Shown here: piece by piece, positions 1-8,450 of the stretch | Numbering within the stretch: the first letter of the stretch is position 1 | Layout of the letters: each line of letters begins with the position of its first letter | From: RGIG3009 sp045541495 | GTDB lineage: Bacteria > Bacillota > Clostridia > Oscillospirales > Acutalibacteraceae | NCBI GenBank assembly: GCA_045541495.1 | Contig: JAZQJE010000044.1 | Span: forward strand, 1 to 64,000 | Length of the DNA: 64,000 bases | Reading direction: 5' to 3' | Notes under the pieces: generated by a model | Database searches by the model: none | Told to the model about the DNA's origin: nothing | Seen by the model: only the letters and a program-made list of their open reading frames with translations | Position numbers and translations under genes: made by a program

Positions 1-30
1 CGGCCGATGTCACATCCGTGACAACGGCCG
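1..30. terminator. Hairpin, probable bidirectional terminator
   Basis: The arms CGGCCG and CGGCCG (self-complementary) enclose a second inverted repeat, GTCAC-atcc-GTGAC. A T-rich stretch (GTTGTTTTATTG) follows on the + strand. It lies just past the stop of the minus-strand XRE gene and may also end a gene entering from the left, which cannot be seen here. Confidence 0.5.
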
Positions 31-36
31 GTTGTT

Positions 37-294
37 TTATTGTTCGCTATCCTCTTCATTGTCAAAAGAATAGGCGTTTAATTCTTCAAAATCCAGAAAT
101 TCAGCCAAGGTCATATTAAAAGAAATGGCGATTTTATGAAGTGTTTTCGCACGGGGATTTTTTGTTATTCCTCGAACGATATTATCTAAAGTGGATTGTT
201 TTACACCACTCATCGTGAAGAGCTTGTTAATAGTGATACCCCGATTTTTACACAAAGAACGGATACATTCTACATACAATTCAGCATACTTCAT
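37..294 (-). CDS. Small XRE-family HTH transcriptional regulator
   Basis: This 85-residue protein is almost entirely a Cro/C1-type helix-turn-helix (about residues 8-70), with the recognition-helix region around GVKQSTLDNIVRG and a short acidic C-terminus. The ATG at 294 is preferred over the adjacent GTG because AAGGGA lies just upstream. The gene is transcribed away from a broken SLOG-fold gene. The region between them carries three similar inverted-repeat boxes, as expected for a regulator controlling itself and its neighbour. The same regulator/SLOG arrangement recurs near 50.6 kb, although the two regulators are not close relatives. The ligand is unknown. Confidence 0.8.
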   Translation of the reverse strand: MKYAELYVECIRSLCKNRGITINKLFTMSGVKQSTLDNIVRGITKNPRAKTLHKIAISFNMTLAEFLDFEELNAYSFDNEEDSEQ

Positions 295-319
295 CACGAT
301 TGTCCCTTATTCTTATACT

Positions 320-429
320 ACCCATTTTCGGGTTAATATAATGATAAAGCAAAAGAAGACGAAACTACCCGAATACGGGTTGACTTTCAAAATATAGTTC
401 GCTTAAAATGAAGTTGCTTGAATACGGGT
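320..429. promoter_or_regulatory. Three operator-like boxes between the XRE gene and the SLOG remnant
   Basis: Three 14-bp boxes are visible: ACCCATTTTCGGGT (320-333), ACCCGAATACGGGT (367-380, arms ACCCG/CGGGT) and GCTTGAATACGGGT (416-429, right half conserved). Centres are 47 and 49 bp apart. The middle box abuts a -35 element. They are most simply read as binding sites of the divergent XRE protein; this is inferred from position and repetition. Confidence 0.6.
380..409 (+). promoter_or_regulatory. Promoter reading into the SLOG remnant
   Basis: TTGACT (380-385) and TAAAAT (404-409) are separated by 18 bp. The -35 overlaps the last base of the middle operator box, so binding there would block transcription of the downstream remnant. 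Confidence 0.5.
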
Positions 430-452
430 AGCGAAAGAGAGGATTATATTTT

Positions 453-785
453 GAAAACCATAGAGTTTCGGTGTTTTATGTGGGAAATCACGGTGCGTGT
501 GATTCCATGGTGTATGAGGTGTTATAGAGCCTAAAAGAACGCTATCCGTTTATTCGTTGCACGGTGGTGTTAGCGTACATGCCTACCAACGAACTGCCCT
601 ACGATGATACCGTATTTCCTGAAGACATCGAAACGACCATCCCACGATTTGCCGTTACACGGCGCAATCGATGGATGGTCGAACAAGCGGATTCTGTGAT
701 CACCTACACCCGCTTATCCACAGGCGGGGCGGCACAAGGCAAACGATGGGCAGAAAAAAGCGGAAAGAACGTGATCGCGTTATAA
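453..785 (+). pseudogene. 5'-truncated, stop-interrupted SLOG-fold protein gene
   Basis: Read in one frame from about 453, the translation follows the intact protein encoded at 50900-51322: FYVGNHGACDSMVYEVL, then an in-frame TAG at 525-527, then SLKERYPFIRCTVVLAYMP and onward through RNRWMVEQADSVITY and TGGAAQG to a TAA at 783-785. The first roughly 35 residues, including the FFGHRD nucleotide-binding loop, are missing and replaced by promoter DNA. A residual open stretch begins at an ATG at 564 but lacks the binding loop. The 3' end overlaps the stop codon of the convergent NUDIX gene. It is a decayed paralogue of the 50.9-kb gene, with base composition closer to the host than the intact copy. 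Confidence 0.85.
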
Positions 786-1319
786 ATGCAGTAATGCCGC
801 CGTTTTTAAAATGGCCACTTGGGTCTTGGCATCGGGGATCTCATTGGCAAGCACCATATCTACGGCAGTGGCGAGGGGAATACGCTCCACTTCCAAAAAT
901 TCGTCCTCGTCGGGGCGTGCTTCACCGAAAGACAACCCTTGCGCCAGGTATAAATGGATCACTTCATCGCAATACCCGGGGGTGGGGTAAAGAGGCCCCA
1001 AATACCGATACTGCTCGGCAACGGCTCCCGTTTCTTCCAACAATTCCCGTTTGCCGCATGTGAGGGGATCTTCGCCGTTTTTGTCCCGTTTACCGGCGGG
1101 CAATTCCAACACGACTTCCCCGTAAGGATAGCGAAACTGGCGCACAAACAATAGGTCATTATCATCGGTCAGCGCGGCCACACATACCCCACCGGGATGT
1201 TCCACCACTTCCCGCAACGCTGTGGTGCCGTCGGGCAACTGCGCGGTGTCGGTGCGCATATTGATGATTTTACCGCGATATGGATAGGTTTGGGACAAGG
1301 TTTTTTCGTTTAAGTTCAT
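780..1319 (-). CDS. NUDIX hydrolase, ADP-ribose pyrophosphatase type
   Basis: This 179-residue protein resembles the NudF/ADP-ribose pyrophosphatase group, which hydrolyses ADP-ribose to AMP and ribose-5-phosphate. The NUDIX helix is clear (GKRELLEETGA), preceded by ELPAGKRDKNGED; the spacing from the first Gly to the Glu is one residue longer than the classical Gx5E. The upstream segment VRQFRYPYGEVVLELPAG is typical of this subgroup. The start at 1319 was chosen because AAAGGAG precedes it; a longer open frame reaching 1430 has no such site. It is divergent from the M14 peptidase gene. Substrate assignment is by family resemblance only. Confidence 0.85.
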   Translation of the reverse strand: MNLNEKTLSQTYPYRGKIINMRTDTAQLPDGTTALREVVEHPGGVCVAALTDDNDLLFVRQFRYPYGEVVLELPAGKRDKNGEDPLTCGKRELLEETGAVAEQYRYLGPLYPTPGYCDEVIHLYLAQGLSFGEARPDEDEFLEVERIPLATAVDMVLANEIPDAKTQVAILKTAALLHL

Positions 1320-1370
1320 AACGGTTTCTCCTTTGGCATAGACATATATAGAGGAAAGAAGGGGAACACT

Positions 1371-2273
1371 ATGGAACGGATCGTCACACCGCAACCCGCC
1401 GATCATCGCGTCGTCACCGCCATGATCCACGCTTTATGCGGGCGTTATCGCTTTTTGGCAGCGGCGCCCATCGGTAACAGTGTATTGGGCCGCCCGATCA
1501 CGGGCATGATACTGGGAACAGGTCGCCAGCGGGTATTGATGGCGGCGGCTTTCCACGGACAGGAATGGCTTACGTCCCTTATCTGTCTACGGCTGTGTGA
1601 GGAACTGTGCCAATCGTTGCAAAGCGGCTGTGATCTGGACGGCTGGGATCTTCATCGTGCCATGATGGGGCGCAGTATCGTCTTTGTTCCCATGGTCAAC
1701 CCCGACGGCGTGGAGATCGCCTTGCACGGGGCTTGTGTGGCCGACCGTTTCAAAAAACAGGTATACGAAGCGGGCGGCGATGTGCAAGGACTCTGGCAGG
1801 CCAACGCGCGGGGCGTAGACATCAATCATAATTTTAACGCCGGATGGGCAGAATTGCAACAGGAAGAACAAAAAAACGGTATCACAGGCTTTTGTGCTCG
1901 CCGTTGGGGTGGTCCCGCTCCCGAAAGCGAGCCCGAGACCCAAGCACTGGTGGCCTTGTGTGAACGCGTGCCTTTTCGGCATGTGGTGGCGTTACATTCT
2001 CAGGGTGAGGAGATCTATTGGCAGTACGGCGACCGCACACCGCCCTCATCTAAACTGATGGCCATGGTCATGGCCTCCTCATCGGGCTACCGCGTGGCGC
2101 ACCCCGCGGGATTGGCGGCACACGGCGGATTTAAGGACTGGTTTATCAGTCACACGGGCCGCCCGGGATTTACCATCGAGCTGGGGAAAGGGGAAAACCC
2201 CTTGCCGGTTACCGACCACGATAAAATCTATCGGAAAGCGCGGGAAATGCTGATCATCTCCTTGATGATGTGA
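1371..2273 (+). CDS. M14-family zinc carboxypeptidase (MpaA/endopeptidase I-like)
   Basis: The 300-residue protein has the M14 metallopeptidase signature. HGQE (residues about 64-67) supplies the first two zinc ligands, VNPDGVE and the RGVDINHNF segment belong to the substrate site, ALHSQGEEIYW carries the third zinc ligand, and FTIELGKG contains the catalytic Glu. Relatives cleave gamma-D-glutamyl-meso-diaminopimelate bonds in cell-wall peptides, so recycling of murein peptides is the likely role. No signal peptide or membrane segment is seen, suggesting a cytoplasmic enzyme. The ATG at 1371 follows a GAAAGAAGGGG ribosome binding site. Confidence 0.85.
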   Translation: MERIVTPQPADHRVVTAMIHALCGRYRFLAAAPIGNSVLGRPITGMILGTGRQRVLMAAAFHGQEWLTSLICLRLCEELCQSLQSGCDLDGWDLHRAMMGRSIVFVPMVNPDGVEIALHGACVADRFKKQVYEAGGDVQGLWQANARGVDINHNFNAGWAELQQEEQKNGITGFCARRWGGPAPESEPETQALVALCERVPFRHVVALHSQGEEIYWQYGDRTPPSSKLMAMVMASSSGYRVAHPAGLAAHGGFKDWFISHTGRPGFTIELGKGENPLPVTDHDKIYRKAREMLIISLMM

Positions 2274-2280
2274 AAGTTTA

Positions 2281-2309
2281 TTGACAACAAATTTCTGTCG
2301 TGATATGAT
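2281..2309 (+). promoter_or_regulatory. Sigma-A promoter of the P-type ATPase gene
   Basis: TTGACA (2281-2286) and TATGAT (2304-2309) are separated by 17 bp. Transcription would start near 2316, leaving a leader of about 210 nt. Confidence 0.85.
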
Positions 2310-2324
2310 AATTGGGACAAAAAA

Positions 2325-2500
2325 TCCCAATGAGGGAGTAGTAGCCGCTTGTCAGCGGAGCAAATCAACAACTTGGTCATCGGCCTGGTTTGCTTTAAAT
2401 TGCGAGACTTATGCACGCGTAAAACGATTGTACATGGCGTTGCATCCTCTCAAGGTCTATTACCCCAAGTACAGTCCTGTGCTGTGCTTGGGTTTTTGTT
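2325..2500 (+). ncRNA. Candidate yybP-ykoY manganese riboswitch and expression platform
   Basis: The leader contains GAGGGAGTAGTAGC followed by a CCGCTTGTCAGCGG hairpin. A long arm follows, in which AGCAAA (about 2360) pairs with TTTGCT (about 2390). Next comes GCGAGAC, resembling the second conserved loop of the yybP-ykoY class, and then CCTCTC, which can close against the 5' strand. An intrinsic terminator follows immediately. In this class Mn2+ binding stabilises the aptamer and prevents termination; members often precede cation-export P-type ATPases. I identified it by eye from the GGGAGUAG and GCGAGAC elements and position; a covariance-model search was not possible. Confidence 0.65.
2464..2498 (+). 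terminator. Leader terminator upstream of the P-type ATPase
   Basis: CCCAAGTACAG (2464-2474) pairs with CTGTGCTTGGG (2482-2492) and is followed by TTTTTGTTT. It lies between the promoter and the start codon, so it must be conditional; it fits the switching part of the preceding riboswitch. Confidence 0.8.
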
Positions 2501-2525
2501 TAAAATAAGGAAAGGAAGACAAGGA

Positions 2526-5165
2526 TTGAAACACTATTGCGAGTCTCAAGAAGCGGTCTTGAAACAGGTGCAGTCCTCGGCAACGGGTCTCTCAGCGGAA
2601 GAAGCCGCCCGCCGTCTGGAACAAAACGGCCAAAACAAATTGGCCGCCGCTCCCGGCAAATCCCTCATCCGTCGGTTTTTAGAACAACTGTCCGACCCCA
2701 TGATCATTATTCTGTTGGTTGCTGCCGCCGTCAGTGCGGTGTTGGCCGTGGCAGAAAACGAAAGTTTCACCGATGTGATCATCATTTTGGCGGTGGTCAT
2801 CATCAACGCCGTGTTGGGCGTATATCAGGAAAGCAAGGCGGAAAAAGCCATCGAAGCGTTGCAGGAAATGTCCGCCGCGACGTCGAAAGTGTTACGCGAC
2901 GGTAATGTGGTCGTCATTCACAGTGAAGACTTGGTGGTAGGCGACGTGATCCTGTTGGAAGCGGGGGACGCCGTTCCCGCCGACGCCCGTCTGCTGGAAA
3001 GTGCCAGTTTACAGGTGGAGGAAGCGGCGTTGACGGGTGAATCCGTCCCCGTTAACAAATTTATTGACATTATCAACCTCACCGCCGACACGAAAGATGT
3101 GCCGCTGGGCGACCGTAAAAATATGGTATATATGGGCGGCACGGTGGTATACGGTCGCGGCACCGCGGTGATCACCGCCACCGGTATGGATACCGAAATG
3201 GGCAAGATCGCCGACGCCTTGGCACAGGCAGAAGAAGGCAAAACGCCCCTGCAAATGAAACTCAGTCAATTGTCCAAGATCCTCACGTGGTTGGTGCTGG
3301 GTATTTGTGTATTGGTCTTCGGTGTTCAATTGTTGCGCGCGGGCTCTTTTGAGTTCGGCGTGATCCTTGACTCCTTTATGATCGCGGTTTCGTTGGCGGT
3401 TGCCGCCATCCCCGAAGGTCTGGCCGCCGTGGTAACGGTGGTACTGTCCATCGGTGTTACCAATATGTCCAAACGCAACGCCATCATCCGCCGTTTGACC
3501 GCGGTAGAAACGCTGGGTTGCGCCCAGATCATTTGTTCCGATAAAACGGGTACGCTCACCCAAAACAAAATGACCGTGGTGGATCATTTCGGGGAGGACG
3601 AGCCGTTACTGGCCACCGCCATGGCTCTGTGCAGTGACGCAGAACTGGATGCCGACGGCAACGTCACCGGTGAAGCCACCGAATCCGCGTTGGTGGCGTG
3701 GGCAAACAAATTGGGATTGCCCAAACCCGCTTTAAAAGAAGCCAATCCTCGCCAAGGGGAAGCCCCCTTCGATTCATCCCGCAAAATGATGTCCACCGTC
3801 CACAAGACGGCAGAGGGTATTGTGCAATACACCAAAGGCGCCCCTGACGTGATCATTGACCGTTGCGCCTACTATCTGGAAAACGGCAAAGTTGTTCCCA
3901 TGACCGAAGCGTATAAGGCACAGATCCTCGCCGCCAACAAAGCCATGGCGGATCGGGCATTGCGCGTACTGGCTTGCGCCCGCCGTATGTGGGATAGCGA
4001 GCCCGCCGCCTACGAGCCCGACACTTTGGAAACCGACCTGTGTTTTGTGGGTCTGTGCGGGATGATCGACCCCGTCCGTCCCGAAGTAACCGCCGCCATC
4101 GAGCAATGCCGCAGTGCGGGTATTCGCGCCATCATGATCACGGGTGACCACGTGGACACCGCCACTGCCATTGCGAAAGAACTGGGTATTTTGGCAGACG
4201 GCGGCCGCGCTATTACAGGCACCCAACTCAATGAGATGTCCGATGAAGAATTCGAAAACGAATTCCGCAATATCAGCGTCTATGCCCGTGTGCAACCCGA
4301 ACACAAGACTCGCATCGTCAACGCGTGGCGCAAGGCGGGCTATGTTACCGCCATGACCGGTGACGGTGTCAACGACGCCCCGTCCATCAAATCCGCCGAC
4401 ATCGGCGTGGGTATGGGCATCACCGGTACCGACGTGACCAAAAACGTTGCCGACATGGTGTTGGCGGACGACAACTTTGCCACCATCGTAGGTGCGGTAG
4501 AAGAAGGCCGTCGGATCTACGATAATATCCGCAAAGCCATTCAGTTCTTGCTGGGCTCCAACATGAGCGAAGTACTGTGTATCTTCATTGCCACTTTACT
4601 GGGCTTCACCATTTTAGAGCCCGTTCACCTGTTGTGGATCAACTTGGTTACCGACTGTTTCCCCGCCCTGGCTCTGGGCATGGAAAAAGCGGAACGCAAC
4701 GTGATGAAACGCAAACCCCGCGATGCCAAATCGGGCATTTTTGCCGGCGGTCTGGGCGTGGATGTGGTATACCAAGGCTTGATGGTATCGGTACTGGTAT
4801 TACTCTCCTATTTTGTGGGCCATTTCATGGAAACCGGCAACTGGATGATCACCAACAGTTCTCACGGCACCACCATGGCGTTCCTCACCATGTCCATGGC
4901 GGAGATCTTCCACAGTTTCAATATGCGCTCTCAGCGCGGCAGTGTATTCACCATGGGTCACCAAAACAAGACCCTGTGGATCGCCGGCCTCGGCTCGTTG
5001 TTGGCCACCACGCTGGTCTGTGAAGTGCCGTTCTTGGCCGCCGCTTTCGGTTTCGAAGCGGTCAACGTCATGGAATACGCCATCGCCATCGGTATCGGTT
5101 TCTGCGTGATCCCGATCGTGGAGATCGTGAAACTCATTCAACGGTCCCTTGCCGAAAATCGTTAA
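2526..5165 (+). CDS. P2-type Ca2+ (or Mn2+)-transporting ATPase
   Basis: This 879-residue P-type ATPase is of the SERCA/PMR1-like bacterial group. It shows the actuator motif LTGESVPV, PEGL in transmembrane helix 4, the phosphorylation motif DKTGTLT (Asp339), the nucleotide-binding KGAPD, and the hinge MTGDGVNDAPSIK, with about ten membrane segments. Such pumps export Ca2+ and sometimes Mn2+ from the cytoplasm. The start is a TTG at 2526 placed seven bases after AAAGGAAG; an upstream in-frame extension would run through the leader terminator and is discarded. The candidate Mn2+ riboswitch argues that Mn2+ is at least one relevant ion. Confidence 0.92.
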   Translation: MKHYCESQEAVLKQVQSSATGLSAEEAARRLEQNGQNKLAAAPGKSLIRRFLEQLSDPMIIILLVAAAVSAVLAVAENESFTDVIIILAVVIINAVLGVYQESKAEKAIEALQEMSAATSKVLRDGNVVVIHSEDLVVGDVILLEAGDAVPADARLLESASLQVEEAALTGESVPVNKFIDIINLTADTKDVPLGDRKNMVYMGGTVVYGRGTAVITATGMDTEMGKIADALAQAEEGKTPLQMKLSQLSKILTWLVLGICVLVFGVQLLRAGSFEFGVILDSFMIAVSLAVAAIPEGLAAVVTVVLSIGVTNMSKRNAIIRRLTAVETLGCAQIICSDKTGTLTQNKMTVVDHFGEDEPLLATAMALCSDAELDADGNVTGEATESALVAWANKLGLPKPALKEANPRQGEAPFDSSRKMMSTVHKTAEGIVQYTKGAPDVIIDRCAYYLENGKVVPMTEAYKAQILAANKAMADRALRVLACARRMWDSEPAAYEPDTLETDLCFVGLCGMIDPVRPEVTAAIEQCRSAGIRAIMITGDHVDTATAIAKELGILADGGRAITGTQLNEMSDEEFENEFRNISVYARVQPEHKTRIVNAWRKAGYVTAMTGDGVNDAPSIKSADIGVGMGITGTDVTKNVADMVLADDNFATIVGAVEEGRRIYDNIRKAIQFLLGSNMSEVLCIFIATLLGFTILEPVHLLWINLVTDCFPALALGMEKAERNVMKRKPRDAKSGIFAGGLGVDVVYQGLMVSVLVLLSYFVGHFMETGNWMITNSSHGTTMAFLTMSMAEIFHSFNMRSQRGSVFTMGHQNKTLWIAGLGSLLATTLVCEVPFLAAAFGFEAVNVMEYAIAIGIGFCVIPIVEIVKLIQRSLAENR

Positions 5166-5173
5166 CCATTAAC

Positions 5174-5215
5174 AACGCCCCGTCTTCCTATGTGAAGACG
5201 GGGCGTTCTTTTTTT
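5174..5215 (+). terminator. Intrinsic terminator of the P-type ATPase gene
   Basis: AACGCCCCGTCTTC pairs with GAAGACGGGGCGTT around a six-base loop, followed by CTTTTTTT. Confidence 0.95.
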
Positions 5216-5256
5216 ACCCCTGCTGCGCATATTGTGTAAAGAATGGGGGCGGGACT

Positions 5257-6651
5257 ATGGTGGACATTGCCATCGTGGTGATCTATTTAGTGCTGTTGGT
5301 CGCCATCGGCCTGCGCGGCGGCAGTCAAGTCAAAAACGCGGCGGATTTCACCGCCGCGGGTAAGCAATACGGTACGTTTATCATTTTTGCCACCTTATCG
5401 GCGTCGTTTATCGGCGGCGGATACTCATCGGGCAATGCCGCCGCCGCATACGAACAGGGCATCGGTACGGCGCTGACCTTGTTCGGGTTTGGGATCGGCA
5501 TGATCCTAACGGGAAAATATTTGGTATCGGGCGTTTCCCGCTTCCCGCACGCGCGAACGGTGGGGGATATCATGGGTGCGGCATATGGCAAAAGCGCCCG
5601 CCCCCTGACAGGGATATTTTCCTATCTGTGTTGCGCGGGCGTGGTGGGCGCGCAGATGGCGTCCATCGGACTGGTGTTCCATTCTCTGTTGGGGGTATCG
5701 CCGAAAACGGGTACCCTGCTGGGTTGCGGCGTGGTGTTGCTGTACACCACTTTTGGGGGCCTGCAATCGGTGATCTTTGCCGATATGCTCCAATTTTTAC
5801 TGTTGGCGGCGGGGATGCCACTGTTGCTGGTATTGTCCGTAAACGCCTGCGGCGGCGTGGGGGAGATGATCAGCCGTTTGCCAGCCGACCTGTTTTCCCC
5901 TCTCAACGGCCGAACATGGCCCGCCTTTGTCTCTCTGTTTTTCTCCATGATGTGCGGGGAAGCCTTGGCACCGCCCTATATGCAACGCTTGCTCATCGGC
6001 AAGACCCCTGCCCATACCGCCCGCGGCACGATCGCCAGCGGCCTGTTTTCCCTGCCGTTTTTTTTGGTAACGGCGGGGGTGGGTTTGGCGGCGCGGGCAC
6101 TGCATGTCACCGATAATGCGGCCTCCGCCATGCCCGACCTGATCTTGGCGATCCTTCCCACGGGATTGCGGGGGGTGATGATGGCGGCCATGGTGTCCAT
6201 CATCCTTTCCGCCGCCGACGGCTTTCTCAACGGCGCGGCGGTCAGCTTGGTATGCGATACGGTGTTGCCCTTGCGCCCTCACCTGTCCGATCGTCAGCAA
6301 CTGTGGCTGTTGCGGGGAGTCAACTTGATAACGGGTTTACTGGCGGTGGCGTTGTCTTTTGCCGTACCCCAAGTGTTTTCCGTGTTGCTTATCGCCTATT
6401 CCTTTTGGAGCCCCGCTATTTTGGTTCCCCTCGCGGCGGCGTTGTTGGGGATGAGATCCGACGGCCGCACCTTTCGCCGCGGATTGCTGGCGGGTTGCAC
6501 CGTCTGCCTGTTGTGGAATTTCGCGTGGCATAACCCATGGGGTATCGACGGCTGTTTGCCCGGCATCCTTGCCAATCTCACGGTGTTCACTGTCGGCACC
6601 CGCCGCCTGTCCCGCTTTCAGCACACCCGTCTACAATTGCATACCCACTAG
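5257..6651 (+). CDS. Sodium:solute symporter family (SSS) permease
   Basis: The 464-residue membrane protein has about 12-13 hydrophobic segments and the SSS-family features: the N-terminal SASFIGGGYSSGNAAAAYEQG region of the Na+ site, the GGLQSVIFADMLQ segment in the middle, and ILSAADGFLNGAAV late in the protein. Family members import sugars, proline, pantothenate or similar solutes with Na+; nothing here fixes the substrate. It stands alone between two terminators and ends convergent to the ribF fusion. The start at 5257 has only a weak GGGGGCGGG purine stretch before it. Confidence 0.85.
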   Translation: MVDIAIVVIYLVLLVAIGLRGGSQVKNAADFTAAGKQYGTFIIFATLSASFIGGGYSSGNAAAAYEQGIGTALTLFGFGIGMILTGKYLVSGVSRFPHARTVGDIMGAAYGKSARPLTGIFSYLCCAGVVGAQMASIGLVFHSLLGVSPKTGTLLGCGVVLLYTTFGGLQSVIFADMLQFLLLAAGMPLLLVLSVNACGGVGEMISRLPADLFSPLNGRTWPAFVSLFFSMMCGEALAPPYMQRLLIGKTPAHTARGTIASGLFSLPFFLVTAGVGLAARALHVTDNAASAMPDLILAILPTGLRGVMMAAMVSIILSAADGFLNGAAVSLVCDTVLPLRPHLSDRQQLWLLRGVNLITGLLAVALSFAVPQVFSVLLIAYSFWSPAILVPLAAALLGMRSDGRTFRRGLLAGCTVCLLWNFAWHNPWGIDGCLPGILANLTVFTVGTRRLSRFQHTRLQLHTH

Positions 6652-6654
6652 TAA

Positions 6655-6686
6655 AAGACCCGCTGTCCCACGGCACAGCCCGTCTT
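6655..6686. terminator. Imperfect hairpin between convergent genes
   Basis: AAGAC-cc-GCTGT (6655-6666) is complementary to ACAGC-cc-GTCTT (6675-6686), with a symmetrical CC/CC internal loop. It lies in the 40-bp gap between the convergent symporter and ribF-HAD genes. T-runs are poor on both sides, so termination is only possible. Confidence 0.35.
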
Positions 6687-6691
6687 ACGTT

Positions 6692-8278
6692 TTACGAAAA
6701 TAGGGATAACAGGTCTGCGGGAGTGTGAATAACAGGTACGGCGGCGGTGGTGGTGGGAAGATGCCCCGCATCCAAAAACACGGCGTTCATGTCCGCAGCA
6801 AGAGCCCCTTGCACATCGTTAACGGGGTGATCCCCTACATACACACAATCGGCGGGTGCGGCACATAAACGAGCGGCGGCGCGTAAAAACAATTCGGGGT
6901 CGGGTTTGTGCACCCCTTCCTCCCCCGATACCATCACCAGATCCAGCAACGGCCGCAATCCGCACACATCCAGTTTTCGGTTTTGTATCACGCGAGAACC
7001 GTTGGTGATGACTCCCAAACGGTATCCCCGACGGCGCAATTCCCGTAGGGTATCCGCTGTATCGTCAAACAAGGTGGTATGAGTGGGAAAACAGCGGGCA
7101 TATTCCCTATGAAGATCTTGAGAACAGGTGGCGTTCTCCCATGTCCATCGATGATACAGGTCCTCAAAGTAGGCGGCATAAGATACGTAGCCGCCCGCGT
7201 TGGCTTGCAACATCTCGTGAGCGCGTTGTTCCCGCTCATCTTCGTTTAGAGACGGCATGTGTCGTGCAAGAAGTTCTCGCGCCACCTTTAAAAAAGCGGT
7301 GGGTCTGTCTTGCAACGTGTCGTCAAAATCAAACAAAATCACCCGTCTGAACTCGCGTTCCCCCGCTAACCACGCCAACGCCTCGTCCTTGTCGACCGAT
7401 ATCTGCGCTTTCAACTGTTCGATATTGTCAAATCGCTGTTCATCCCGCAAAAACCGAACAAGGGATACCGATATCTCCTGTCCGTACAGATCTCCCTCAA
7501 AATCGGCGATCCAGGTTTCCCCTTGGGGACGGCGAACTCCGCCGACGGTGGGATGCACCCCCACGTTGGTCACGGCAAAATGTTGTTTGCCGTTGACAAT
7601 GGCCAGAGAAGCGTATACACCGAAACGGGGAACAGCCATTCCTTCGTCAAAGGGTTGATTGATGGTGGGAAATCCCAAGGAATGTCCCAACCGATTGCCG
7701 CGATCCACCGTGCGCCGCAAGGTAAAGGGCCGTCCTAACAAACGGGATACGGTATCCATATCTCCCTGCTCCAAAGCACTGCGAATACGGGAAGCACTGA
7801 CGGTCTCGCCGCCGATCTCAATGGCCGGAAGTACGATCACGCGGATCCCCAGCGGTTTACATAATTGTTCGAGAAGGGCCGCATCGCCCTCGGCGTCTTT
7901 ACCGAATCGATAATTGTACCCGCAACAGACCACCCGTGCGTGCAACCGCTCACACAGAATGTCCTGCACAAAAGCCTCCGGTGACAGATCTTTTACATAA
8001 GAAAAGGGGAGGGACAACCATTCGTCCACACCGAGGGTGACACACAATGCCTGCTCATCCTCGTCGGACGTGAGTCGCGCCCCCGCTTTGGGTACACCAC
8101 TCAGCGACAATACGCAAGAGGTGAGAAACGGCCCTTTTGCTTCTTCGTGACGAATGCCGCAAGCGGCGCTGATCACCGCCCGATGACCGATATGCATGCT
8201 GTCAAACACGCCTAACGATACCGCGCGAGGGGTAGCAGGCAGAATTTCATCGGGTGTCCAACTGCCGAACCGTTCCAT
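6692..8278 (-). CDS. ribF: RibF (riboflavin kinase/FAD synthetase) fused to a HAD-IA phosphatase
   Basis: The 528-residue protein has three parts. Residues 1-165 are the FAD synthetase nucleotidyltransferase, with GVFDSMHIGH (usual GxFDGxHxGH; the fourth-position Gly is Ser) and GYNYRFGKDAEGD. Residues 180-305 are riboflavin kinase with GNRLGHSLGFPTIN. Residues 311-528 are a haloacid-dehalogenase hydrolase with FDFDDT (Asp317/Asp319), VITNGS, KPDPELF and GDHPVNDV. The join is seamless, with no stop or frame change. RibF makes FMN and FAD. The HAD part could be the riboflavin-pathway pyrimidine phosphatase or an FMN phosphatase; this is inference. The start at 8278 follows AAAGGAGGTGA; the longer open frame to 8371 is rejected. 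Confidence 0.9.
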   Translation of the reverse strand: MERFGSWTPDEILPATPRAVSLGVFDSMHIGHRAVISAACGIRHEEAKGPFLTSCVLSLSGVPKAGARLTSDEDEQALCVTLGVDEWLSLPFSYVKDLSPEAFVQDILCERLHARVVCCGYNYRFGKDAEGDAALLEQLCKPLGIRVIVLPAIEIGGETVSASRIRSALEQGDMDTVSRLLGRPFTLRRTVDRGNRLGHSLGFPTINQPFDEGMAVPRFGVYASLAIVNGKQHFAVTNVGVHPTVGGVRRPQGETWIADFEGDLYGQEISVSLVRFLRDEQRFDNIEQLKAQISVDKDEALAWLAGEREFRRVILFDFDDTLQDRPTAFLKVARELLARHMPSLNEDEREQRAHEMLQANAGGYVSYAAYFEDLYHRWTWENATCSQDLHREYARCFPTHTTLFDDTADTLRELRRRGYRLGVITNGSRVIQNRKLDVCGLRPLLDLVMVSGEEGVHKPDPELFLRAAARLCAAPADCVYVGDHPVNDVQGALAADMNAVFLDAGHLPTTTAAVPVIHTPADLLSLFS

Positions 8279-8450
8279 GTGTGTCACCTCCTTTCTTTGC
8301 ATTTTAACACACTTTTCTCGATTAAGAAAGGGTTTCTTAAAAAGGTTTTCTAAAAAACACAAAATTGACACAATTTCCTTTTATAATGCAACATGACGAG
8401 TTGTCGCCCGCAGGCGATAAAATTTTTCTTAACGGAGGGATCTGTTTACC

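Noticed and set aside
8365..8387. TTGACA ... TATAAT promoter before the Gld-type operon
   Set aside because: The two hexamers are only 11 bp apart, too close for a sigma-A promoter. The TATAAT may still work with another -35, so it is mentioned only with the gene.
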